Origin: Syntrophaceae bacterium
Lineage (GTDB): Bacteria; Desulfobacterota; BSN033; UBA1163
NCBI GenBank assembly: GCA_013388635.1
Contig: JACAEX010000007.1
Span: forward strand, 1-56,603
Reading direction: 5' to 3'
DNA length: 56,603 bases
The translations under genes were made by a program, and so were the position numbers. Below are positions 33,376 to 40,541 of the stretch, one piece after another. Under the pieces are notes generated by a model. It was not told the DNA's origin. It searched no databases and was given only the letters and a program-made list of their open reading frames with translations. The number at the start of each line of letters is the position of its first letter. The stretch's first letter is position 1.

Positions 33376-34192
33376 AGAAGAGAGTCAAGGGATCAGCGCC
33401 CCTTTGTGGCCGATCCTCGAGAAAATGCCTTTTCTTTCGCGTTATGCAAAGACCCGCGGCTGGTATTACGTGATCAGCTGGCTCCACAGGTTCTCAGGGA
33501 TCTGGCTCTTCATCGCTCTGTTGGTCCATCTATATACCCTCTCATCATTGCAGACGCCAGACGTCTTCCTTAGCGACATGAAAATTTCGATCCAGCCGAC
33601 CTTTCTTTTCCTCGCCTGGGCCTCATCTCTGGTTGTGGGCTTTCATGGCCTCAACGGCTGCCGTCTCATCCTGTATGAATTATTCGGAAGGCGCAACGAT
33701 GCGGAGATGACTCGTTGGGTCTTCGGTCTCAGCACTGGGTATGCGGCGATGGTCGGACTGATGATGATCATGGAAAATCAGCAGGCGTCGGCGTTCTTTT
33801 TTTGGCTGATCGCGTTTTTTACAGGTGCGATCCTTGCTTATGTCGTGGCCTCCCGAATATGGAAAAGACGCCACTCGCTTCTCTGGAAGCTCCAGAGGAT
33901 CAGCGGAGCCTTTTTATTGATTACCGTTCCGGCATACCTTTTATTCTGGTTCCTGAATCCAGGTGAAGCCAATGGGACTCATGAGACTATCTTATGGATA
34001 GAGAACGTCTTCACCCGTCTGGTCTTTCTATCGGTGGCGATATCGGCGATCTATCATGCAGGGTACGGCCTCTTTTCAATCGCGGCCGACTATCTCCCTT
34101 CAAGGATAACAAAGACCGGCATGACAGCGCTGATCACAGTAGTCATGACCGTGGTTGCTGTTTTCGCCTTCAGGCTCATCCTGTGTGTTTGA
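33365..34192 (+). CDS. fused SdhC-SdhD-like cytochrome b subunit of a succinate dehydrogenase/fumarate reductase
   Basis: A 275-residue membrane anchor with about seven hydrophobic helices (roughly 38-60, 77-98, 118-137, 142-163, 178-196, 215-236, 253-272). The N-terminal half has SdhC features: SWLHRFSGIW and, later, GFHGLNGCRLILYELFG. The C-terminal half repeats the theme with LQRISGAFLL and YHAGYGLFSIAADY, which look like SdhD. This suggests two three-helix subunits joined by an extra helix. His residues in LHRF, VHLY, GFHG and YHAG are possible haem ligands. It is followed by the flavoprotein and iron-sulfur subunits. Confidence 0.82.
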   Translation: MRLEEESQGISAPLWPILEKMPFLSRYAKTRGWYYVISWLHRFSGIWLFIALLVHLYTLSSLQTPDVFLSDMKISIQPTFLFLAWASSLVVGFHGLNGCRLILYELFGRRNDAEMTRWVFGLSTGYAAMVGLMMIMENQQASAFFFWLIAFFTGAILAYVVASRIWKRRHSLLWKLQRISGAFLLITVPAYLLFWFLNPGEANGTHETILWIENVFTRLVFLSVAISAIYHAGYGLFSIAADYLPSRITKTGMTALITVVMTVVAVFAFRLILCV

Positions 34193-34221
34193 TCGGGAGT
34201 GGAACCCATGGCCCAGGCCCT

Positions 34222-34235
34222 GCCTACCGGTAGGC
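34222..34235. repeat. REP-like palindrome
   Basis: GCCTACCGGTAGGC is a perfect 14-base palindrome between the cytochrome and flavoprotein genes, sharing its core with 24819-24838. Confidence 0.6.
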
Positions 34236-34275
34236 GGTAGTTAGGGCAAGAGGAGTTTTACAAGGGGGAATCACA

Positions 34276-36072
34276 ATGGGGAAAAAGCTACGGATCCACT
34301 CTACATTAGCCTGTGATGTTTTGATTATCGGGGCCGGAGGAGCTGGTCTGCGATGTGCAGCACTGCTCCACGAGCGAAGACCCGATCTCTCGATCATCGC
34401 AGTAACCAAGGTGGCTCACCCGCAAAAATCCCACACCAGCACGGCCCAGGGAGGGATGGCCGCTGTTGATCCGAAGGATAAGGTGGATAAGCCGATCTAT
34501 CATATGTTCGATACCTGGAAAGGGGGCGACTGTTCCTCTGACCAGAACGTCATCAAGAAGATCATCGAGGGCGGCTGGGAAGAGGTCCAATGGCTGGAGC
34601 AGAAGGGAATACACTTCAGCCGGGATGAGGAGGGAAACATCGCCAAACGGCAGTTTGGCGGTCACACTCTTGAGTTCGGCAAAGGAGACGCCTTAAGGGC
34701 TGTATTCGTAGCCGATCGTACAGGCAAAGGGATGATGGATACGGTATGGGGGGAAGCACTCAAAGGGGGCTCCCTCTTTCTCAATTCGACTGTGATCACG
34801 GAACTCCTCTTCAACCAGGGCTGCTGCGTGGGCGCTGTACTCTTCAAAATCAAGCAAGGGGAGTTCATCACTGTCCTGGCCAAGGCAACCGTCTTGGCCA
34901 CCGGCGGCTCAGGCCAGGTGTTCCGGATCACGACAAACTGCCGTAACAATACGGGCGACGGGCTGGCGGTGATTTTGAGGGCCGGATTGCCGGTGATGGA
35001 TCCAGAGGCTGTACAGTTCCATCCTACTGGGATCGTCGGACCAGGCATCCTGGCCAGCGAGGCCCTGCGGAGCGAGGGGGGAATCTTGCGCAACAGAGAA
35101 TTGGAACCATTCATGGAGCGATATGCCCCCAAGATGAAAGACCTTGCTCCCCGGGATATCGTTGCCCGAGCGATCGAGACAGAGATCCGGGAAGGAAGGG
35201 GGATCATGAACCCCGACCATCAGATCGAGCATGTCTGGATCGATCTCCGCCACCTGCCCGACTATGTCCACGAGGTCAAGCTGAAGGAGGTGGCAAGCTT
35301 TTTTAAGACCTATGTCAATCTGGACTCGCGCACGCAGCTCTGCCCTGTCCGGCCGAGCAACCACTACCATATGGGAGGGATCCCGACCAATGAGCATGGC
35401 GAGGTGCAAGATGCCGCGAACAGGGTCGTCCCTGGGCTTTTCGCCGTGGGGGAGTGCGCCTGTGCGAGTCTTCATGGCTTCAATCGCCTTGGCACCAACT
35501 CCTTGCTGGAGCTGTTGGTGATGGGCCGATATGTGGGAGAACGGGTCCTTTCCTACCTCAGGGAAAAGCAGGTGTCCGGACCAAAGGGAGCGGGAGAGGC
35601 CTCGCTTGCCCTTTTCGCAAATTATCTTGAGGCCCAGGGAAGGGAAAATCTCGGCATGATCCGTCAGGAGATGAGGGAGGTGATGACCCGAAGGGTGGGC
35701 GTCTTTCGGATCGAAAAGGGGATCGAGGAGGCGATCGCCTCTCTGATCGCTTTCAAACAGCGAACTGCCAGAATCGCCATCTCCACGAAGGACATGAGGA
35801 TGAATCAGGAATTATTAGAGCGGTGGGAGCTGGACAATCTCCTCGATAATGCGATGACCATCGCCCAGGCCGCCCTGATGAGAAAGGAATCCCGGGGGGC
35901 CCATTTCCGGGAGGATTACCCGGAACGAAGCGACGAGTTTCAGTTCCACACACTCGTTTCCATGACGGAATTCGGCAAGGTCAGCTTCGGAAAACGACCG
36001 ATCGATATGAGCATCTATGAATCCAAAGGAGAACACCACGAACAATTTAGGGTCATGCCGAGGAGATATTGA
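34276..36072 (+). CDS. succinate dehydrogenase/fumarate reductase-type flavoprotein subunit
   Basis: A 598-residue FAD subunit. GAGGAG (19-24) binds FAD. KSHTSTAQGG carries the histidine (about 53) that attaches FAD covalently in the family. The active site includes QFHPTGIVGPG, SEALRSEGG with the catalytic Arg, and HYHMGGIPTN. HGFNRLGTNSLLELLVMGR completes the signature. Covalent FAD, the full active site and a membrane anchor argue against L-aspartate oxidase. The linked PrpD, aldolase and dehydrogenase genes suggest the substrate may be a substituted succinate rather than succinate itself; this is inference. Confidence 0.88.
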   Translation: MGKKLRIHSTLACDVLIIGAGGAGLRCAALLHERRPDLSIIAVTKVAHPQKSHTSTAQGGMAAVDPKDKVDKPIYHMFDTWKGGDCSSDQNVIKKIIEGGWEEVQWLEQKGIHFSRDEEGNIAKRQFGGHTLEFGKGDALRAVFVADRTGKGMMDTVWGEALKGGSLFLNSTVITELLFNQGCCVGAVLFKIKQGEFITVLAKATVLATGGSGQVFRITTNCRNNTGDGLAVILRAGLPVMDPEAVQFHPTGIVGPGILASEALRSEGGILRNRELEPFMERYAPKMKDLAPRDIVARAIETEIREGRGIMNPDHQIEHVWIDLRHLPDYVHEVKLKEVASFFKTYVNLDSRTQLCPVRPSNHYHMGGIPTNEHGEVQDAANRVVPGLFAVGECACASLHGFNRLGTNSLLELLVMGRYVGERVLSYLREKQVSGPKGAGEASLALFANYLEAQGRENLGMIRQEMREVMTRRVGVFRIEKGIEEAIASLIAFKQRTARIAISTKDMRMNQELLERWELDNLLDNAMTIAQAALMRKESRGAHFREDYPERSDEFQFHTLVSMTEFGKVSFGKRPIDMSIYESKGEHHEQFRVMPRRY

Positions 36073-36105
36073 GCACTCGATCCCGGCTATCAAAAGGAAG
36101 GGACA

Positions 36106-36816
36106 ATGTCGAAGACCTATTCTTTGACCCTCACGATCAAGCGCTACGATCCGGAAAGATCTGTTAGCTGGTTTCAGACCTACAGGCTTGAGGCTGGCCC
36201 GATCCTCCGCTTCGTCGATCTGTTCCGGAAAATTAATGTGGAACTGGACGCTACGCTGGCCTGGGCGTCCTCCTGCGAACATGCCCAATGCGGCAGTTGC
36301 TCGGTAAATATCAACGGAAGGCCGATGCTTGCCTGTGAGCTGCTTGTGGAAAATGCCGTTGCCCTGTTCGGCGTGACGGAATTTAAGATCACGCCGGTCT
36401 CAGTCGCCCCGGTCGTCCGCGATCTCGTCGTGGACTGGGAGAAGGCCTATGAACGTGTTCACCGGTCAAAACCCTACCTCATCAAGCCCAAAAAACTTCC
36501 TCCTGGTATGACGGGATTTCGAATCTCTCCCGCGGAGCTTAGCCGGTATGAAGAGGCGACGCGGTGTATTAACTGCTTCTGCTGCGCCGAGGCCTGTATC
36601 AGCGGAAACCGGAACTTCATCGGCCCCAATGCAGCGATGGCCAGCATCGTCCGGATGATGGATCCGAGGGAAGAGGGAAAGGATGAGCGGCTGAATCTCC
36701 TCTACAGCGAAGAAGGGATCTATCGTTGCCACACCTCCAAGGCCTGTTCCCATGTCTGTCCGAAGAAGATCGACGTGGCCCACTTTCTTGCGCTGGCCAA
36801 GGAGGGGGCTTTTTAA
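36106..36816 (+). CDS. succinate dehydrogenase/fumarate reductase-type iron-sulfur subunit
   Basis: A 236-residue electron-transfer subunit. The [2Fe-2S] site is SCEHAQCGSCSVNINGRPML followed by AC. The [4Fe-4S] motif is CINCFCCAEAC (about 150-160), where the usual CP after the fourth cysteine is CI. The third cluster uses CHTSKACSHVCPKKIDV near the C-terminus. Three clusters in this order are diagnostic of SdhB/FrdB. It lies 33 bases after the flavoprotein gene and 12 bases before the PrpD-like gene, so one operon is likely. Confidence 0.9.
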   Translation: MSKTYSLTLTIKRYDPERSVSWFQTYRLEAGPILRFVDLFRKINVELDATLAWASSCEHAQCGSCSVNINGRPMLACELLVENAVALFGVTEFKITPVSVAPVVRDLVVDWEKAYERVHRSKPYLIKPKKLPPGMTGFRISPAELSRYEEATRCINCFCCAEACISGNRNFIGPNAAMASIVRMMDPREEGKDERLNLLYSEEGIYRCHTSKACSHVCPKKIDVAHFLALAKEGAF

Positions 36817-36828
36817 GAGAGGAACGTG

Positions 36829-38178
36829 ATGTCCGGAGAAACCCTGTCGAACCGATTGGCCGAGTATTTCTGTCATGTGACCTTCGACGACTTGAAACCG
36901 GGCCTTGTCGCGAAGATGAAGTTTTTTTTACTCGACTGGCTGGGCTCTGCCTACGCAGGTAAGGGCCTCCCTCCGGTCCAGATGATGCGAAAGGTGGTTC
37001 GGAGTCTGGGCGGCACGCCCGAAGCCACATCCATTCCAGACGGTGTCAGGACCAGCTGCCTTTTGGCCTCGTTGGTCAACGGTGCGTCCTCACACATCGT
37101 CGAGATGGACGATCTGCACCGTGAATCGATCCTCCACCCCGCGGCCGCAATCCTCCCGGCTGTGCTTGCGGCCGGTGAACGGGAGAGGGTTTCGGGAAAA
37201 GATCTGATCGTTGCGATTTCGGTCGGCTACGAGGTGGGTATTCGGGTGGCACTGGGAGTTGGACCAAGCCATTACCGTTTCTGGCACACCACAGCCACCT
37301 GCGGGACATTCGGAGCGGCGGCCGGAGCGGCCAAGGTGATGCAACTTAACGAGGACCAGTTCGCCTGGGCGATCGGATCGGCTGGGACCCAGGCGGCTGG
37401 CCTCTGGGAATTTCTCAAGGAAAGCGCGATGAGTAAGCAGCTGCATCCGGGCAAGGCTGCCATGAATGGTCTGCTGGCAGCACTGCTCGCAAAAGAAGGT
37501 TTTACCGGTGCGAGGAGAATCCTGGAGGGGGAGAAAGGTTTTTTCCGTGCCACCTCGCAGGATTTCGACGAAAAGAAGTGTATCGCAGACCTGGGAAAGG
37601 TCTTCCACTCCGAGCGCAATTCAATCAAGTATCACGCCTCCTGCGGCCATACACATTCCGCCATCGACGCAGCACTTCTGGCGACCGGAGGCAAACCGTT
37701 GCTGCCGGACGATGTGGAGACGGTCGATCTTTGGATCTACCAGGCTGCGGTTGACCTTCTGGGAAAGATCGAACCTAAGACACCTTACCTTGCGAAATTC
37801 AGCCTGCCTTTTTGCGTGGCCACAGCGCTGCGCTATGGCCATGTCCAGCCGGGAGATTTTACATCAGCGAAGCTCGAAGACAAGGATCTGAGACGGCTGA
37901 TGGAAAAGATCAAAGTGGCCAGCGATCCCGATCTCAGCCGGACCTATCCTGGCAAATGGCCGGCGCATGTGAGAATCACCCTGAAGGATGGGAAAAGGCT
38001 CGATGGGGTAAATGAGTATCCAAAAGGAGATCCTGAAAATCCCTTATCGGAGCAGGAGCTGATCACGAAATTCAAGAGCCTTACCCAGGGAGCACTTCCC
38101 TCCTCACAGGGCGATGTGATCATCGATCGCGTGCTGGGTTTGGAGTCGATGGTCGACGTCAATGAACTTCTGAGATGA
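36829..38178 (+). CDS. MmgE/PrpD family protein (2-methylcitrate dehydratase-like)
   Basis: A 449-residue member of the MmgE/PrpD family, which includes 2-methylcitrate dehydratase, cis-aconitate decarboxylase and iminodisuccinate epimerase. Typical blocks are FFLLDWLGSAYAGKG, HIVEMDDLHRESILHPAAAI with the family's D-D-H motif, and ISVGYEVGIRVALGVGP. TATCGTFGAAAGAAKVMQL and KYHASCGHTHSAIDA are also present. The exact reaction (hydration, dehydration or decarboxylation of a branched dicarboxylate) cannot be read. ATG 36829 is chosen over GTG 36826. Confidence 0.85.
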   Translation: MSGETLSNRLAEYFCHVTFDDLKPGLVAKMKFFLLDWLGSAYAGKGLPPVQMMRKVVRSLGGTPEATSIPDGVRTSCLLASLVNGASSHIVEMDDLHRESILHPAAAILPAVLAAGERERVSGKDLIVAISVGYEVGIRVALGVGPSHYRFWHTTATCGTFGAAAGAAKVMQLNEDQFAWAIGSAGTQAAGLWEFLKESAMSKQLHPGKAAMNGLLAALLAKEGFTGARRILEGEKGFFRATSQDFDEKKCIADLGKVFHSERNSIKYHASCGHTHSAIDAALLATGGKPLLPDDVETVDLWIYQAAVDLLGKIEPKTPYLAKFSLPFCVATALRYGHVQPGDFTSAKLEDKDLRRLMEKIKVASDPDLSRTYPGKWPAHVRITLKDGKRLDGVNEYPKGDPENPLSEQELITKFKSLTQGALPSSQGDVIIDRVLGLESMVDVNELLR

Positions 38179-38227
38179 CAAAGTTGGCATGGCCCTTCCC
38201 TTTTTTTCTCAAAAGAAGGAGGACACG

Positions 38228-39115
38228 ATGGAGAGGAATGAATTTCGTGGAATCTTCCCGTATCTGGTCACACCTCTGGACGAAAAGGGCCGGCTCAAGG
38301 AGCAGGTCCTGGCCGATCTCGTCGATCATCTGATCCGCAAGGGTGTCCACGGCCTCACACCTCTGGGCAGCACCGGCGAGGCACCCTACCTGGATTGGGA
38401 CACGAAACGGCGCACCATTGAGGTGGTCGTGAAGTCAGCGGCGGGACGCGTGCCGGTGGTGGCTGGGGTTTGCAATACCTCCACGCACGGCGCTATCCGC
38501 GAAGCGGCGGAGACCGAAAAACTGGGGGTCGACGGTATCCTGACAATGATGCCTGGATACTTTCCACTGAGCGACCAACAGGTCGTGGCCCACTTTCGCG
38601 CGGTCGCCAAGGCCGTCTCCTGTCCGATCACCCTTTACACGAATCCCAAGTTCCAGACCTGGGACTTCACGGTGGAGGCGCTCAAGCAGCTGACCGACGA
38701 ACCGAACATCTTGTATTTGAAATACGCCTCTGGCGACGTAGGGAAGATCATGTCCATCGTGACAACCCTCGGTCACCGCCTCAGGATCTTCAGCGATACC
38801 TCTTCGGTGCCCCTGTTCATGTTTCTGATCGGCGCCGTCGGCTGGATGTCCGGTCCGGCCTGCGTGATCCCTGTACAGAGTATCGAGCTGTACGAGGCGG
38901 CGAGCCGAAAACGGTGGGACGAAGCGGCTGAGCTGCAGAAGAAGCAATGGCCGCTCAACGACGCTTTTCAGCGTTTTTCTCTCTCGGCATGCATCAAGGC
39001 AGGGCTGGAAATGCAGGGCTTTCCCGTCGGTCCTCCCCTGCCCCCACAGAAGCAGCTGGACGCCGAAGGGAGGCGCGTGCTGGAGAGCATTCTCAGGAAC
39101 ATTGGGGCGCTGTGA
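38228..39115 (+). CDS. dihydrodipicolinate synthase/N-acetylneuraminate lyase family aldolase
   Basis: A 295-residue Schiff-base aldolase. RGIFPYLVTPLDEKGRL starts the barrel, LGSTGEAPYLDWDTKRR is the carboxylate-binding loop, TLYTNPKFQTWD contains the catalytic Tyr position, and ILYLKYASGD has the Schiff-base lysine (about residue 166). True DapA is unlikely, given the catabolic context and divergent loops. Cleavage or formation of a 2-oxo acid such as pyruvate plus an aldehyde or keto acid is the family role. ATG 38228 has AAGGAGG just upstream, so the earlier in-frame starts are not used. Confidence 0.85.
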   Translation: MERNEFRGIFPYLVTPLDEKGRLKEQVLADLVDHLIRKGVHGLTPLGSTGEAPYLDWDTKRRTIEVVVKSAAGRVPVVAGVCNTSTHGAIREAAETEKLGVDGILTMMPGYFPLSDQQVVAHFRAVAKAVSCPITLYTNPKFQTWDFTVEALKQLTDEPNILYLKYASGDVGKIMSIVTTLGHRLRIFSDTSSVPLFMFLIGAVGWMSGPACVIPVQSIELYEAASRKRWDEAAELQKKQWPLNDAFQRFSLSACIKAGLEMQGFPVGPPLPPQKQLDAEGRRVLESILRNIGAL

Positions 39116-39165
39116 GAGGCGGGGTCCAGAAGGAGGAAGATGGAATCCATTCAGTTGCGGTTACC

Positions 39166-39261
39166 TGCTTAATAAAGGCCCTCTGGATAACGGACTTAAT
39201 CGGATACGGGTTACTTGCAATCATTGCCACTTATCAATATACCCGTGTCAAAAAGAAATAA
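39166..39261 (+). pseudogene. remnant of a TRAP permease C-terminus
   Basis: The frame ending TAA at 39259-39261 encodes LIKALWITDLIGYGLLAIIA then TYQYTRVKKK. This aligns without gaps to the last 30 residues of the intact permease downstream (LIKPGWRTDLIGLGLLVIVF then VYQYTKMKK), with many identities. Nothing upstream in this frame resembles the rest of a permease, and the frame has no start codon of its own. It is therefore the surviving tail of a deleted or recombined paralogue. Confidence 0.75.
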
Positions 39262-39309
39262 TTCATGTCTATCGTAAAATCCCCCTGCCCCGCCTTTTTT
39301 GAGTTTGTA

Positions 39310-39338
39310 TTGACAAAAAAATCGTAAAGTGGTAGGGG
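39310..39338 (+). promoter_or_regulatory. possible promoter of the TAXI-TRAP genes
   Basis: TTGACA (39310-39315), 17-base spacer, then TAGGGG (39333-39338), a poor -10. A hairpin GGTTTTT (39370-39376) with AAAAACC (39390-39396) follows in the leader. This would allow separate control of the transporter part of the gene run. Between 39262 and 39432 nothing else is recognised. Confidence 0.35.
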
Positions 39339-39432
39339 AAAGACAAACATATGGGAGGGGAGGTGGTCTGGTTTTTGCGCCTACGGGTAAAAAACCCTTT
39401 ACATCAGCCTAAAAATACTTAGGAGGTGGGAG

Positions 39433-40416
39433 ATGAAACGGTTCTTAATCGTCCTTGCTGTTGTGATGATGTGCGTTCCTTTCTTGCTGGCCACGGGTGA
39501 GGCCCAGGTCAAGCCCGGTTGGCCAAAATCGGTGACCATCGGGGCAGCCCCCGTAGGAGGGACTTACTACATCTGGATGGGTGGATTCGCAAAACTGCTC
39601 CACGACAAGATGGGGATCCCCGGCAATGTGGAGGTGACTGGAGGTCCTGTCCACAATACCCAATTGGTCGATGCCAAGAAAATAGATTTTGGCCCTGTGA
39701 CGGCTGGACCGGTATGGGAGGGATGGACCGGAGAAGGCTGGGCGAAAGGGAAGAAGCATCAGAACCCGAGGGTGATCTTTCCCATGTACGCCACTTACTT
39801 CCAGATGTACGCCCTGAAGAAAACCGGCATCAAGAGCATTCATGATCTCAATGGCAAGAGTGTAGGGGTCGGCCCTGTCGGTGGGACACCTGCGACCTAT
39901 TGGCCCAAGATCCTTGAGGCAGCAGGCGTAAAACCTGCAAGGATTGTGAATGCCGGATCGGCAGATCTCAATTCCCAATTGAAAGACGGGATGCTCGATG
40001 CCAATGGCCAATCAGTGGGCCTGCCCTGGGTCATCATCTCGGAGATCGAGGTTACTCATGAGATCAATATCCTGCCTATCCCCAAGGCCGACGCAGAAAA
40101 GTTCATTGCCAAATATCCTCTCTTTGCCACAGGGGTCATCCCTAAGGGATTTTACAAGAGCAACAAAGACTTTGATGTGGAGACGATCACCGTCTGGAAC
40201 TACATGACCGTTCACAAAGACGCCCCGGACGATTTTGTCTACGAGGTTGTCAAGAAGAGCTTCGAGAACGTCGGCATCTTAATCGCTGCCCATGCATCAG
40301 CAAAAGAGATGAAGCCGGAGGCTATTGTCACCAGTCCCATCCCCCTCCATCCCGGAGCAGTCAAATATTATAGAGAGAAGGGGATTAAAATTCCGGATAA
40401 GTTGATTCCCAGATAA
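39433..40416 (+). CDS. TAXI family TRAP transporter solute-binding protein
   Basis: A 327-residue periplasmic receptor with a signal peptide (about 1-24, ending ATGEAQ). TIGAAPVGGTYYIWMGGFAK is the ligand-binding loop. GVGPVGGTPATYWPKILEAA, then DANGQSVGLPWVIISEIE, and HPGAVKYYREKGIKIP complete the TAXI signature. TAGGAGGTGGGAG precedes the ATG. It serves the fused permease 120 bases downstream. A terminator-like hairpin between the two should make the receptor more abundant than the permease. Confidence 0.9.
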   Translation: MKRFLIVLAVVMMCVPFLLATGEAQVKPGWPKSVTIGAAPVGGTYYIWMGGFAKLLHDKMGIPGNVEVTGGPVHNTQLVDAKKIDFGPVTAGPVWEGWTGEGWAKGKKHQNPRVIFPMYATYFQMYALKKTGIKSIHDLNGKSVGVGPVGGTPATYWPKILEAAGVKPARIVNAGSADLNSQLKDGMLDANGQSVGLPWVIISEIEVTHEINILPIPKADAEKFIAKYPLFATGVIPKGFYKSNKDFDVETITVWNYMTVHKDAPDDFVYEVVKKSFENVGILIAAHASAKEMKPEAIVTSPIPLHPGAVKYYREKGIKIPDKLIPR

Positions 40417-40456
40417 GAGCCTCACCCAAATCAAGATGACGGCATGAAAAAAGGAC

Positions 40457-40502
40457 GTGCGGGCGAGCCATTTCTCACGATGACCGCCCGCACAGATTTT
40501 TT
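40457..40502 (+). terminator. intercistronic terminator/attenuator
   Basis: GTGCGGGCG (40457-40465) and CGCCCGCAC (40485-40493) form a perfect nine-pair stem followed by AGATTTTTT. Placed between binding-protein and permease genes, it probably gives partial termination. Confidence 0.8.
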
Positions 40503-40541
40503 AACCCTTACCACCCGATTGGAAAAAACGGAGAACCTGTG

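Noticed and set aside
34276-36072. L-aspartate oxidase as identity of the flavoprotein
   Set aside because: The histidine for covalent FAD, the linked three-cluster iron-sulfur subunit and a cytochrome anchor point to the SDH/FRD family.
38189-38227. Earlier start of the DapA-like aldolase
   Set aside because: The strong AAGGAGG would fall inside the coding sequence, and the family starts at the ATG 38228 equivalent.
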